A stretch of DNA of 64,000 bases, taken from assembly GCF_000517625.1 (NCBI RefSeq), contig NZ_CP007055.1, positions 1,116,001 through 1,180,000 of the forward strand, given 5' to 3'. The DNA is from Halostagnicola larsenii XH-48. Lineage in GTDB: Archaea; Halobacteriota; Halobacteria; Halobacteriales; Natrialbaceae. Below, piece after piece: positions 57,731-64,000 of this stretch (within the stretch, counting starts at the first letter, position 1; every line of letters begins with the position of its first letter). Under the pieces are notes generated by a model, which was not told the origin of the DNA, ran no database searches, and saw only the letters and a program-made list of their open reading frames with translations. Both the position numbers and the translations under genes were made by a program.

Positions 57731-59077
57731 GTGAATGTAAGCAATTTGTTTATCTGGTTCTACGAAGTATACCGGGAAGTGAACGAAGTCACGTTGCAGG
57801 TCGTCGAGGCGCCACTCGACGAAACGGTCGTTCGAATTGCCCTCGCTGGCGCGCTCGGATTGTTTCTCGGACTCGAGCGCGAGTGGTCGAAACGATCGGC
57901 CGGAATCAGGACGTTCTCGCTGATCAGTCTGCTTGCAGCCGTCTTCACGATTCTCGTTCTCGAGACCGATATTGGTGAGGGGATACTCGTCTTAGGCGGC
58001 TTGCTGGTCATCGTGCAGGGTGTCTTACTCGCCGTAAAGGGACTCATGGACGACGACGATGACGACGCCAGACTTTCGCTGACGACGTCCGTTTCGATGC
58101 TCGTCGCCTACGGAGTCGGGTCGTTAGTCGCGGCCGGGTTCGCCATCGAAGGCGTCACCGTCGCCGTTCTCTCCACGCTGTTGCTCGTGCTCAAGCGGGA
58201 ACTCCACGAGTTCGCCTGGGGACTGTCTCGCGAGGAAATGCGTTCGACGACCGAGTTCGCGATTCTGGCGTTCGTCATTTATCCGCTCTTGCCGGCCGAG
58301 GAAACCCTCACTATCGGCTCGATCGATATCCCGATCGAACCGCAGGTGATCTGGTTGATGGTCGTCGCCGTGGCGGGAATCGGAATCGCCAACTACGCGA
58401 TCGTCTCGACGTACGGCGGACGCGGCATCGCCGTCACCGGGTTTTTCGGCGGGTTGGCGGCCTCGACGGCCGTCGTCGGAACGATGCTCGATCACGTCAA
58501 CCAGCGTCCGGAGGCGGCCTCATATGCGGTAGCGGCGATCATCCTCGCAGACGCAGCGATGGCCGTGCGAAACCTGGCGATCGCCCTCGCGTTTACGATG
58601 GGCGGTGGCGTCGATATCCTCGTCGAGGCGCTCGTCCCGCTCGGTGCGGTGATCGTCATCGCGTTTATCGTCGCGGCAATCTCCGCCGACTGGAGAGAAT
58701 CGGTAGAGATCGATCTCGTGAGTCCGTTTTCGATGAAAAACGCGCTCGCGTTCGGGGTGGTGTTTTTCGCGGTTCTCGTGTTCGGATCGCTCGCCGAGGT
58801 GTGGTTCGGAACCTTCGGCTTCTACGTCACCGCCGTCGCGAGCGGACTCGTTTCCAGCGCGGGCGCAACGACATCCGCCGTCGTCCTGTACCGAGGCGGC
58901 CAACTCGGCCCGACGGAAGCGTCGATCGCGATTTTGCTGGCGACGGTCTCGAGCATCGTCGTCAAAGCGCTGCTGGCGAGAACGTCCTCGAGTCAGCAGT
59001 TCAAAAACCGCGTCGCTACCTACAGCGGCGTGCTTTTGGTTGGAGGTGCGCTGGCGTCCGTCGTTCTAGTCATCTGA
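57731..59077 (+). CDS. MgtC/SapB and DUF4010 domain membrane protein
   Basis: The 448-residue protein has an N-terminal MgtC/SapB domain (residues about 30-145; L-G-L-E-R-E-W-S-K-R-S-A-G-I-R-T-F is the family signature) and a C-terminal DUF4010 domain, with about eleven hydrophobic helices in total. Bacterial MgtC inhibits the F1Fo ATP synthase and aids survival at low Mg2+; here the role is unknown. The acidic loop D-D-D-D-D-D-A-R in between is odd. The start is a GTG at 57731, chosen because upstream stops exclude others. Confidence 0.86.
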   Translation: MNVSNLFIWFYEVYREVNEVTLQVVEAPLDETVVRIALAGALGLFLGLEREWSKRSAGIRTFSLISLLAAVFTILVLETDIGEGILVLGGLLVIVQGVLLAVKGLMDDDDDDARLSLTTSVSMLVAYGVGSLVAAGFAIEGVTVAVLSTLLLVLKRELHEFAWGLSREEMRSTTEFAILAFVIYPLLPAEETLTIGSIDIPIEPQVIWLMVVAVAGIGIANYAIVSTYGGRGIAVTGFFGGLAASTAVVGTMLDHVNQRPEAASYAVAAIILADAAMAVRNLAIALAFTMGGGVDILVEALVPLGAVIVIAFIVAAISADWRESVEIDLVSPFSMKNALAFGVVFFAVLVFGSLAEVWFGTFGFYVTAVASGLVSSAGATTSAVVLYRGGQLGPTEASIAILLATVSSIVVKALLARTSSSQQFKNRVATYSGVLLVGGALASVVLVI

Positions 59078-59167
59078 TCCGGCAACGCAAAGCGAAATTC
59101 AGTGATAGGGTGGACTGCCAGCGGCAGTGTTCCGTATAGATCTGTGCGCTCGAAAGTCGGGACAGCT

Positions 59168-59605
59168 ATGGGTTTCGATGTCACAGTGGAGGACGTGTCA
59201 CATCCGGTTCGTGCGTGTCGGCGCTGTATCCAGCGCGATCACGAATCTATCGTCGACGGGATCGACTACTGTGCCGACATGGTTTCGAAGTCGTGGGACG
59301 GCACCCACACAACCGACCGCAAGCGCGTGGTCCAACCGATGCGTTCGGCCCTCGAGTCTGCAGGGATACTCGAACAACTTCCTATCGTTCTCGCCGATTC
59401 GGTTGAATCGGCTGGATACGAACTTTCGGCGACGCCGGTGCCTGCGCCCCCCTACGTCGTTCTGACGAGTCAAGGCCCGATCTGTCGGGCGACGGTCGGA
59501 CCGGGCCGGATACTCATTCGATTCGATGTGTTTGACATCGCTCGTGATCCAGAACCCGTTTACCAGCGACGGGACGGCGTGCAGGTCTCGGTGTCCTTAG
59601 AGTAG
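59168..59605 (+). CDS. conserved hypothetical haloarchaeal protein with CxxC
   Basis: The 145-residue protein begins M-G-F-D-V-T-V-E-D-V-S-H-P-V-R-A-C-R-R-C-I, with a C-R-R-C pair, later Y-C-A-D and I-C-R-A. The four cysteines could bind a metal. The second half is beta-like (Y-V-V-L-T-S-Q-G-P-I-C, I-L-I-R-F-D-V-F-D-I-A). It is not recognised. ATG 59168 is used; a longer frame from 59102 is less likely. Confidence 0.66.
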   Translation: MGFDVTVEDVSHPVRACRRCIQRDHESIVDGIDYCADMVSKSWDGTHTTDRKRVVQPMRSALESAGILEQLPIVLADSVESAGYELSATPVPAPPYVVLTSQGPICRATVGPGRILIRFDVFDIARDPEPVYQRRDGVQVSVSLE

Positions 59606-59708
59606 CGTTCTCCCGACAGGGATACAATTTCTCAGCAAACGAGCGGAAGCCCAGTTTCACGGCCGAATTTGGTGATTCGTTATCAGCAGATCTGCCAGAC
59701 ACCCCATA

Positions 59709-59732
59709 TTAATAAAATAGGTACCCTTATTA
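59709..59732. promoter_or_regulatory. inverted repeat TAATAA-N11-TTATTA upstream of the zinc lipoprotein gene
   Basis: TAATAA (59710-59715) and TTATTA (59727-59732) form an inverted repeat around GGTACC, 35 bases upstream of the GTG start at 59767, overlapping the likely TATA region. The word resembles the GTTATT/AATAAC repeats before the ZnuA-like gene. Confidence 0.45.
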
Positions 59733-59766
59733 CCAAGATGCCACAAGATTAAGGCAGTGTATAACA

Positions 59767-60435
59767 GTGTCTGCTAATCGACGTTCACATGCCCGACGGA
59801 CCGTGCTCGTTTCATCCGCAACCCTCGCAACGTTCGGCCTCGCTGGCTGTCTTGGCGGAGACGATAACGATGAATCTGAGGATACCGACGAGGAAACCTC
59901 CGAACAAGCGGAGGATACCGAAGAAGACGAGACGACAGAACCCGACGACCTCGAGATCGCGGAGTTCGAACTCCTCGATCAGGGCGACGGGGACGCGGCC
60001 GTCGCATCCATTCACGGCGATCACTGGCACGGTGGTCCACTCGAGGTACCCCACGACGACAGTCGCTCACTCGGCGCGTTCGCCGAAGACGAAGGCGGGA
60101 ACGCCATCGAGTTCGGCGACGAGTACGCACTTGGCGTGGAAGTGGCTGACGACGCACAAACGGGGGTTGTTGCAAGCGATCCTGATGAGGATTTCCACGG
60201 CGACCACGTCGACCTCCACGGTGAACGAGACGGCTCCACAACGGTCGTCTTTCAGATCCGGAACGACGGACACGTAGTATACGAAACGTCGGGCCTCGAG
60301 ATCGTGGTCGGAGACGCCGAAACCGATACTGCTCACGGCGAGGATGATCACGAACACGACGACGAGGGCAACAACGAACACGACGGGGATACTCACGAAC
60401 ACGACGACGAGAGCGACCACGAACACGATCACTGA
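59767..60435 (+). CDS. Tat lipoprotein with a metal-binding-like domain and His/Asp/Glu-rich tail
   Basis: The 222-residue protein has a Tat lipoprotein signal (H-A-R-R-T-V-L and lipobox L-A-G-C with Cys28), an acidic linker (residues 31-65), and a beta-rich domain of about 110 residues with H-G-D-H-W-H-G-G (H86, H88) near its start and D-F-H-G-D-H-V-D-L-H-G. A tail of about 35 residues consists of His, Glu, Asp, Gly and Asn. Zinc binding at the cell surface is likely. Its domain is homologous to a segment inserted in the ZnuA-like protein downstream. GTG 59767 is used. It lies 201 bases before that gene. Confidence 0.84.
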   Translation: MSANRRSHARRTVLVSSATLATFGLAGCLGGDDNDESEDTDEETSEQAEDTEEDETTEPDDLEIAEFELLDQGDGDAAVASIHGDHWHGGPLEVPHDDSRSLGAFAEDEGGNAIEFGDEYALGVEVADDAQTGVVASDPDEDFHGDHVDLHGERDGSTTVVFQIRNDGHVVYETSGLEIVVGDAETDTAHGEDDHEHDDEGNNEHDGDTHEHDDESDHEHDH

Positions 60436-60576
60436 TCAGAAAATTGGTCTGCTTAGACGTCGTGGATGCCAGTCTTGTGGTTGTGAAGTGATCGATTCGT
60501 GCTCTCGTTCGATCCGACGCGTCGTCCGCTGGTAGCTTTCGATTACTTACTAAGATAGGATTCTCGAGTACTACGG

Positions 60577-60606
60577 GTTATTAACAATGAGTTATTGAGT
60601 AATAAC
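60577..60606. promoter_or_regulatory. palindrome GTTATT-N4-AATAAC with a flanking half site before the znuA-like gene
   Basis: GTTATTGAGTAATAAC (60591-60606) is a perfect 6-bp dyad with a 4-base spacer, preceded by the half site GTTATTAAC (60577-60585). It starts 46 bases before the ZnuA-like ATG at 60637, where TATA is expected. A zinc-responsive repressor site is a reasonable guess; no regulator gene is nearby. Confidence 0.5.
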
Positions 60607-60636
60607 GCTTTTATTCGTCCGCTCGAACGTACTTCT

Positions 60637-62019
60637 ATGAACCTTTCACGCCGTTCCGTCCTTCAGATGGGAGTGGGCACAGCCACGCTCGCCGCGGGTG
60701 CTGGCTGTCTCAGCGAGCCGGAACAGGGCAGTTCTGAGGGAGGGTACGCCGCGTTCTTTCCGCTCTGGGACTGGACCCAGCAGGTCGCCGGGGACGAGAT
60801 GGACATCGAGAACGCCATCGAAACGGGCCAGATGGGACACGGATGGGAGCCGCCCAGCGACCTCCAGCGGGATATCGCAGACTCGAGGGTGTTCGTGTAT
60901 CTGGACACCGAGCAATTCGCATGGGCCCAGGAGTACGCCAGGGAGTTCGAGCAGGATTACGACCGCATCACCGTAATCGATTGCATGGACGGACTCGAGA
61001 ATCACCTTCTCGGGACGGACACCGGAACCGACATCGATAGTGAACCGGCGGACCACGATTTCGACCCGGAGAAGGTCGACATCACGAACGCGACCCTCTA
61101 CGAGTACCGCACCGGTGCGGAAGTCGGGTCCTGGCACAACGGTCATTGGCACGGCGGCGTTCCGGACGTCCCGCTCGACGACGAAGTTGCGATCACTGCC
61201 GTCCTCGAAGACGGCGAGGGGCGGGTTCTCCCGCTCGGAAGCGACGCGCAGTTTCAGCTCGAGGCCGCGTTTGCGAACGGCGAGGACGACGCCCTCGAAA
61301 TCGAGTCTCGAGGGGACCACGTGGTGTTCGGCGGGACCGACACGACGCGGGTGGACGTCGCCTTCGAACTCGTCGCCGACGGGGACGTCGTCTGGGAGAC
61401 CAGCGAGGAGCCGACTACCGTCTCGGTCGTCGAGGAACTCGAGGAAACCGACGCGCCGGAGAACGCGGATCCGCACGTCTGGATCGATCCGGTTATCGCA
61501 CAGGACATCGTCGAAACGATCGCCGAAGGCCTCGCTGAGGCCGATCCCGACAATGCCGAGACGTACGAAGAAAACGCGGCGAGCTACATCGAGGACCTGC
61601 GGGCCGTCGACGAGCGATTTCACGAACTCACCGAAACTGCAGACCGCACTGTCGCCGTCTTCGCCGGACACGATTCGTACCAGTACATCGAACGCCGATA
61701 CGGATTCGAACTCCATACGCCGACCGGGATTTCGCCCGACGACGTCCAGAGCAGCGAGGACATCTCCGAAATGATCGACCTCGTCGAGGAACACGATATC
61801 GACACGATCCTGTACGACCCCTTCGAGACACAAGATCCTGGCGAGGACGTTCCCGACATGGTCGACGTACTGCTCGAGGAAACCGACGCGACCGAATCCG
61901 AGCCCCTGACGCCGCTCGAGGGAAATACCGAGGAGTGGGACGACGCGGGCTACGGGTGGGTCGAACAGATGGAATCGGTGAACGTTCCCTCGCTGGAACG
62001 AGCGCTCGGGTCGGAGTAA
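60637..62019 (+). CDS. znuA: ZnuA-like metal-binding lipoprotein of a zinc ABC transporter, with an inserted His-rich domain
   Basis: The 460-residue protein has a Tat lipoprotein start (N-L-S-R-R-S-V-L, lipobox A-G-A-G-C, Cys24). The ZnuA lobes carry metal ligands His68 (G-H-G-W-E-P), His280 (D-P-H-V-W-I-D-P) and His345 (A-G-H-D-S-Y), as in cluster A-I binding proteins. Residues about 155-265 are an extra beta-rich domain beginning W-H-N-G-H-W-H-G-G (H167, H170, H172), similar to the lipoprotein upstream and absent from usual ZnuA, which has a short His-rich loop there. It is followed by ATPase and permease genes. Confidence 0.9.
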   Translation: MNLSRRSVLQMGVGTATLAAGAGCLSEPEQGSSEGGYAAFFPLWDWTQQVAGDEMDIENAIETGQMGHGWEPPSDLQRDIADSRVFVYLDTEQFAWAQEYAREFEQDYDRITVIDCMDGLENHLLGTDTGTDIDSEPADHDFDPEKVDITNATLYEYRTGAEVGSWHNGHWHGGVPDVPLDDEVAITAVLEDGEGRVLPLGSDAQFQLEAAFANGEDDALEIESRGDHVVFGGTDTTRVDVAFELVADGDVVWETSEEPTTVSVVEELEETDAPENADPHVWIDPVIAQDIVETIAEGLAEADPDNAETYEENAASYIEDLRAVDERFHELTETADRTVAVFAGHDSYQYIERRYGFELHTPTGISPDDVQSSEDISEMIDLVEEHDIDTILYDPFETQDPGEDVPDMVDVLLEETDATESEPLTPLEGNTEEWDDAGYGWVEQMESVNVPSLERALGSE

Positions 62020-62077
62020 GTCGACGGAAAATGGAAGAAATAAGCCACCTCGCGTCCGAGAAAGGAGTGAGCGTACT

Positions 62078-62818
62078 GTGAATCCTGTCGTCGATATCGA
62101 GAACGTCACGTTCGCCTACGGGGACAGCGTCGCGGTTCGAGACGTGTCACTCACGATTTCGGAAGGGGACTTTCTCGGACTCATCGGGCCGAACGGGTCC
62201 GGAAAGACGACGCTGTTGCACCTCATGCTCGGACTGTACGCCCCCGATTCGGGATCGATCGAACTGTTTGGCGAACCGGTTTCCGAATTCGACCGCGGCG
62301 AACGGATCGGCTACGTCTCCCAGCAGGCGACCAGCCGCGGGGGAACGATGCCAGTGACCGTCCGCGAGGTCGTGACGATGGGGCGGTTCCCACACGCCGG
62401 TCACGCCAGGCTAACCGAGAGGGATCGCGAAATCGTCGACGACGCCATGGAAACGGTCGGGATCACGGACCTGGCCGACCAGCGGGCCAACCAACTCTCG
62501 GGCGGACAGCGCCAGCGGGCGTTCATCGCTCGAGCGCTCGCCTCGGAGGCTGACCTGCTCGCGCTCGACGAACCAACGGTCGGCGTCGACGCCGAATCTC
62601 GAGACGAGTTCTATCGCCTGCTCGAGTCCTTGAACGAGTCGGGGATCACGATCGTGTTGATCGAACACGACATCGGCGTCGTCACGGACCGGGCGGATCA
62701 CATCGCCTGTATCAACCAGGAGTTATACCATCACGGAGATACCGAATCGTTCGTCGAAAGCGACGCCCTGACCGAGGCGTACGGCACATCCGGACAGGTC
62801 GTCCACCACCATCACTGA
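62078..62818 (+). CDS. znuC: zinc ABC transporter ATP-binding protein
   Basis: The 246-residue protein is a complete ABC ATPase: Walker A G-P-N-G-S-G-K-T-T, Q loop Y-V-S-Q-Q, signature L-S-G-G-Q-R-Q-R, Walker B L-L-A-L-D-E-P-T and a switch His (I-E-H-D). It powers uptake with the permease downstream. The tail V-V-H-H-H-H is His-rich, which may sense metal. GTG 62078 follows a GGAG-type Shine-Dalgarno at about 62063. It overlaps the permease gene by one base. Confidence 0.93.
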   Translation: MNPVVDIENVTFAYGDSVAVRDVSLTISEGDFLGLIGPNGSGKTTLLHLMLGLYAPDSGSIELFGEPVSEFDRGERIGYVSQQATSRGGTMPVTVREVVTMGRFPHAGHARLTERDREIVDDAMETVGITDLADQRANQLSGGQRQRAFIARALASEADLLALDEPTVGVDAESRDEFYRLLESLNESGITIVLIEHDIGVVTDRADHIACINQELYHHGDTESFVESDALTEAYGTSGQVVHHHH

Positions 62819-63825
62819 TGAATCTGAGACGTACCGCTGAGTTCGTCGGAATCGGAGCGACTGGGATGTTGGCAGTTCTCATGCTCGCGTTCGTCGGCCT
62901 CGAGTGGCTCCGTGGCTACGGAATCGCGGGCGGTCTGTACGACCAGTTTATCTTCTTCGGAATGTGGATGGACGTCTACCTGGGAACGAACGTCTTCAGT
63001 CACGGGTTCATGTGGCGGTCGATCGCGACGGCGGTCTTCATCGGAATCGTCGCGCCGCTGGTCGGAACGTACCTGGTCCACCGGGAGATGGCGCTCATCG
63101 GAGAAACGCTCGCGCACACGGCCTTTGCCGGCGTCGCCTTCGGCCTGTTGTTCAGCGCAACGACCGGCTGGGACGGCTCGTTGCTGACCGTCGCCCTCGT
63201 CGTCGGCGTGCTCGGCGCGCTCGGGGTCCAGTGGCTCACGGCACGGACGAACACCTACGGGGACGTACCCATCGCAATCATGCTTACCGGGAGTTTCGCC
63301 GTCGGTACGCTCCTGATTAGCTACGGACGTGGTCTCTCCGGCGTAAATATCGAGGAGTACCTGTTCGGAAGCGCCTCCTACGTGACGACCGGCGGCTCAC
63401 AGCTGATGGCGGTGTTGAGCCTCCTCATCGTGAGCGTCGTCGCGCTGACGTACAAACAACTGCTGTTTATCACCTTCGACGAACAGGCCGCCCGCGTCGC
63501 CCGGCTCAACGTCACCTGGTACAACACCCTCCTGATCGTAATGACCGCCGTCGTGGTCGTCGGCGCCATGCAAATTCTCGGGGTCATCCTCGTCGCCGCG
63601 ATGTTGGTCATCCCCGTTGCAGCCGCCTCGCAGGTCGCACACAGTTTCAAAGAGACGCTTATCCTCTCCGTCCTGTTCGGACAGCTTTCGGTCCTCGGCG
63701 GCTACGCCATCGCCATCAATCAGGGTCTCCCGCCGGGCGGATCGATCGTCGTCGCCGCGATCGTCATCTACCTCGTCGCTATTTTCGGCTCGAGCCGGTC
63801 GGTCTCGGCGCTTTCGACGCACTAA
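62818..63825 (+). CDS. znuB: zinc ABC transporter permease (ZnuB/ABC-3 family)
   Basis: The 335-residue protein matches the ABC-3 permease family: nine or so helices, A-P-L-V-G-T-Y-L-V-H-R-E-M-A-L-I-G-E-T-L-A-H-T-A-F-A-G-V-A, and the conserved I-L-G-V-I-L-V-A-A-M-L-V-I-P-V-A-A-A. The start ATG (62818) shares a base with the ATPase stop. It ends the zinc-uptake unit. Confidence 0.93.
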   Translation: MNLRRTAEFVGIGATGMLAVLMLAFVGLEWLRGYGIAGGLYDQFIFFGMWMDVYLGTNVFSHGFMWRSIATAVFIGIVAPLVGTYLVHREMALIGETLAHTAFAGVAFGLLFSATTGWDGSLLTVALVVGVLGALGVQWLTARTNTYGDVPIAIMLTGSFAVGTLLISYGRGLSGVNIEEYLFGSASYVTTGGSQLMAVLSLLIVSVVALTYKQLLFITFDEQAARVARLNVTWYNTLLIVMTAVVVVGAMQILGVILVAAMLVIPVAAASQVAHSFKETLILSVLFGQLSVLGGYAIAINQGLPPGGSIVVAAIVIYLVAIFGSSRSVSALSTH

Positions 63826-63890
63826 CCGGACTTCCGTCGACCCGGGAACGTCGAACACGTTTAACACACTGCTCGTGAAACGGTGTCGTG

Positions 63891-64000
63891 ATGGGAAGGC
63901 TATCCGAGCTGTTCGAACCCGAGACCGTCGCCGTCATCGGCGCGACCGACCGCAAGGGTGCGGTCGGTCGGGCGATCCTCGAGAACCTCTCGAGCGGCTT
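63891..64000 (+). CDS. partial: ADP-forming acyl-CoA synthetase (acetate--CoA ligase), N-terminal end
   Basis: Only 36 residues are in the window: M-G-R-L-S-E-L-F-E-P-E-T-V-A-V-I-G-A-T-D, then K-G-A-V-G-R-A-I-L-E-N-L. This is the CoA-binding domain start of the archaeal ADP-forming acetyl/acyl-CoA synthetase, which makes ATP from acyl-CoA. The gene runs off the right edge. Confidence 0.8.
   Translation, partial: MGRLSELFEPETVAVIGATDRKGAVGRAILENLSSG

Noticed and set aside
60646-62109. 487-codon frame opposite the ZnuA-like gene
   Set aside because: Antisense to a gene with intact Tat signal and ligands; Val/Leu/Arg-rich shadow composition.

Overview
The window looks like chromosomal DNA of a haloarchaeon. 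Evidence: high GC with acidic Asp/Glu-rich proteins, TATA boxes 25-35 bases upstream of leaderless starts, Tat-dependent lipoproteins, a HalOD1 protein, the archaeal proteasome/SBDS/RNase P block, and archaeal GTP cyclohydrolase III. A complete methylaspartate-cycle cluster is known from Haloarcula and many Natrialba-type genera; I favour the latter but the sequence alone does not fix the genus. About 90 percent is coding. There is no rRNA, CRISPR array or intact mobile element; only small scars (a tRNA-Ser 3' copy and an IS200/IS605-like hairpin) hint at past insertions.

Layout. 0.2-5 kb: SRPBCC protein; a flavin reductase and VOC dioxygenase-like gene divergent from an HxlR/DUF24 regulator carrying a single N-terminal Cys (a plausible quinone/electrophile response unit); SPW-repeat protein, UPF0179 protein, a haloarchaeal DUF protein and a VapBC pair. 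5.6-13.4 kb: the stress/kinase operon prkA1-prkA2-yeaH-spoVR. 13.5-24 kb: HEAT-repeat protein, YjbQ, Gfo/Idh/MocA oxidoreductase, DUF389 membrane protein, a His/Lys-rich Tat-exported protein, a winged-helix membrane protein, an eIF-2B-like protein, Mrp/Nbp35 ATPase, a family-4-like uracil-DNA glycosylase and tRNA-Ser(TGA). 24.4-27.3 kb: a winged-helix/PAS/histidine kinase and an alkyltransferase (ogt). 27.4-34 kb: methylaspartate cycle genes (lyase, mesaconyl-CoA hydratase, methylaspartate ammonia-lyase, both mutase subunits) divergent from the mesaconate CoA-transferase. 34-44 kb: GTP cyclohydrolase III, CBS-zinc-ribbon protein, phosphoglycerate kinase, GNAT acetyltransferase, tRNA-Thr(TGT), HalOD1 protein, thioesterase, RNase H-like nuclease, a thiolase/DUF35 pair and HflX. 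45-48.6 kb: SBDS, proteasome alpha, RNase P subunits Pop5 and Rpp30 with a methyltransferase between them. 48.8-52 kb: TbsP-like regulator and a CHAT-domain protease-like protein. 52-56.8 kb: glyA, a Tat lipoprotein, folD and small genes. 56.8-59.6 kb: a candidate structured RNA, a PadR regulator with its operator and an MgtC/DUF4010 membrane protein. 59.7-63.8 kb: a zinc-uptake locus (His-rich lipoprotein, ZnuA-like binding protein, ATPase, permease). The window ends inside an ADP-forming acyl-CoA synthetase gene.

The points most worth a second look are: (1) the His-rich domain found alone in the lipoprotein at 59767-60435 and inserted inside the neighbouring ZnuA-like protein, with GTTATT/AATAAC inverted repeats upstream; (2) a promoter-driven, hairpin-rich candidate RNA at about 56886-56985; (3) a thiolase whose nucleophilic Cys position is Ser, paired with a DUF35 protein without zinc-ribbon cysteines; (4) the Lys/His-rich Tat substrate at 17969-18589, compositionally odd for a halophile; (5) a 30-bp tandem repeat that copies a gene's own last codons and stop; (6) the kinase with an N-terminal DNA-binding domain and the CHAT protein without visible partners.
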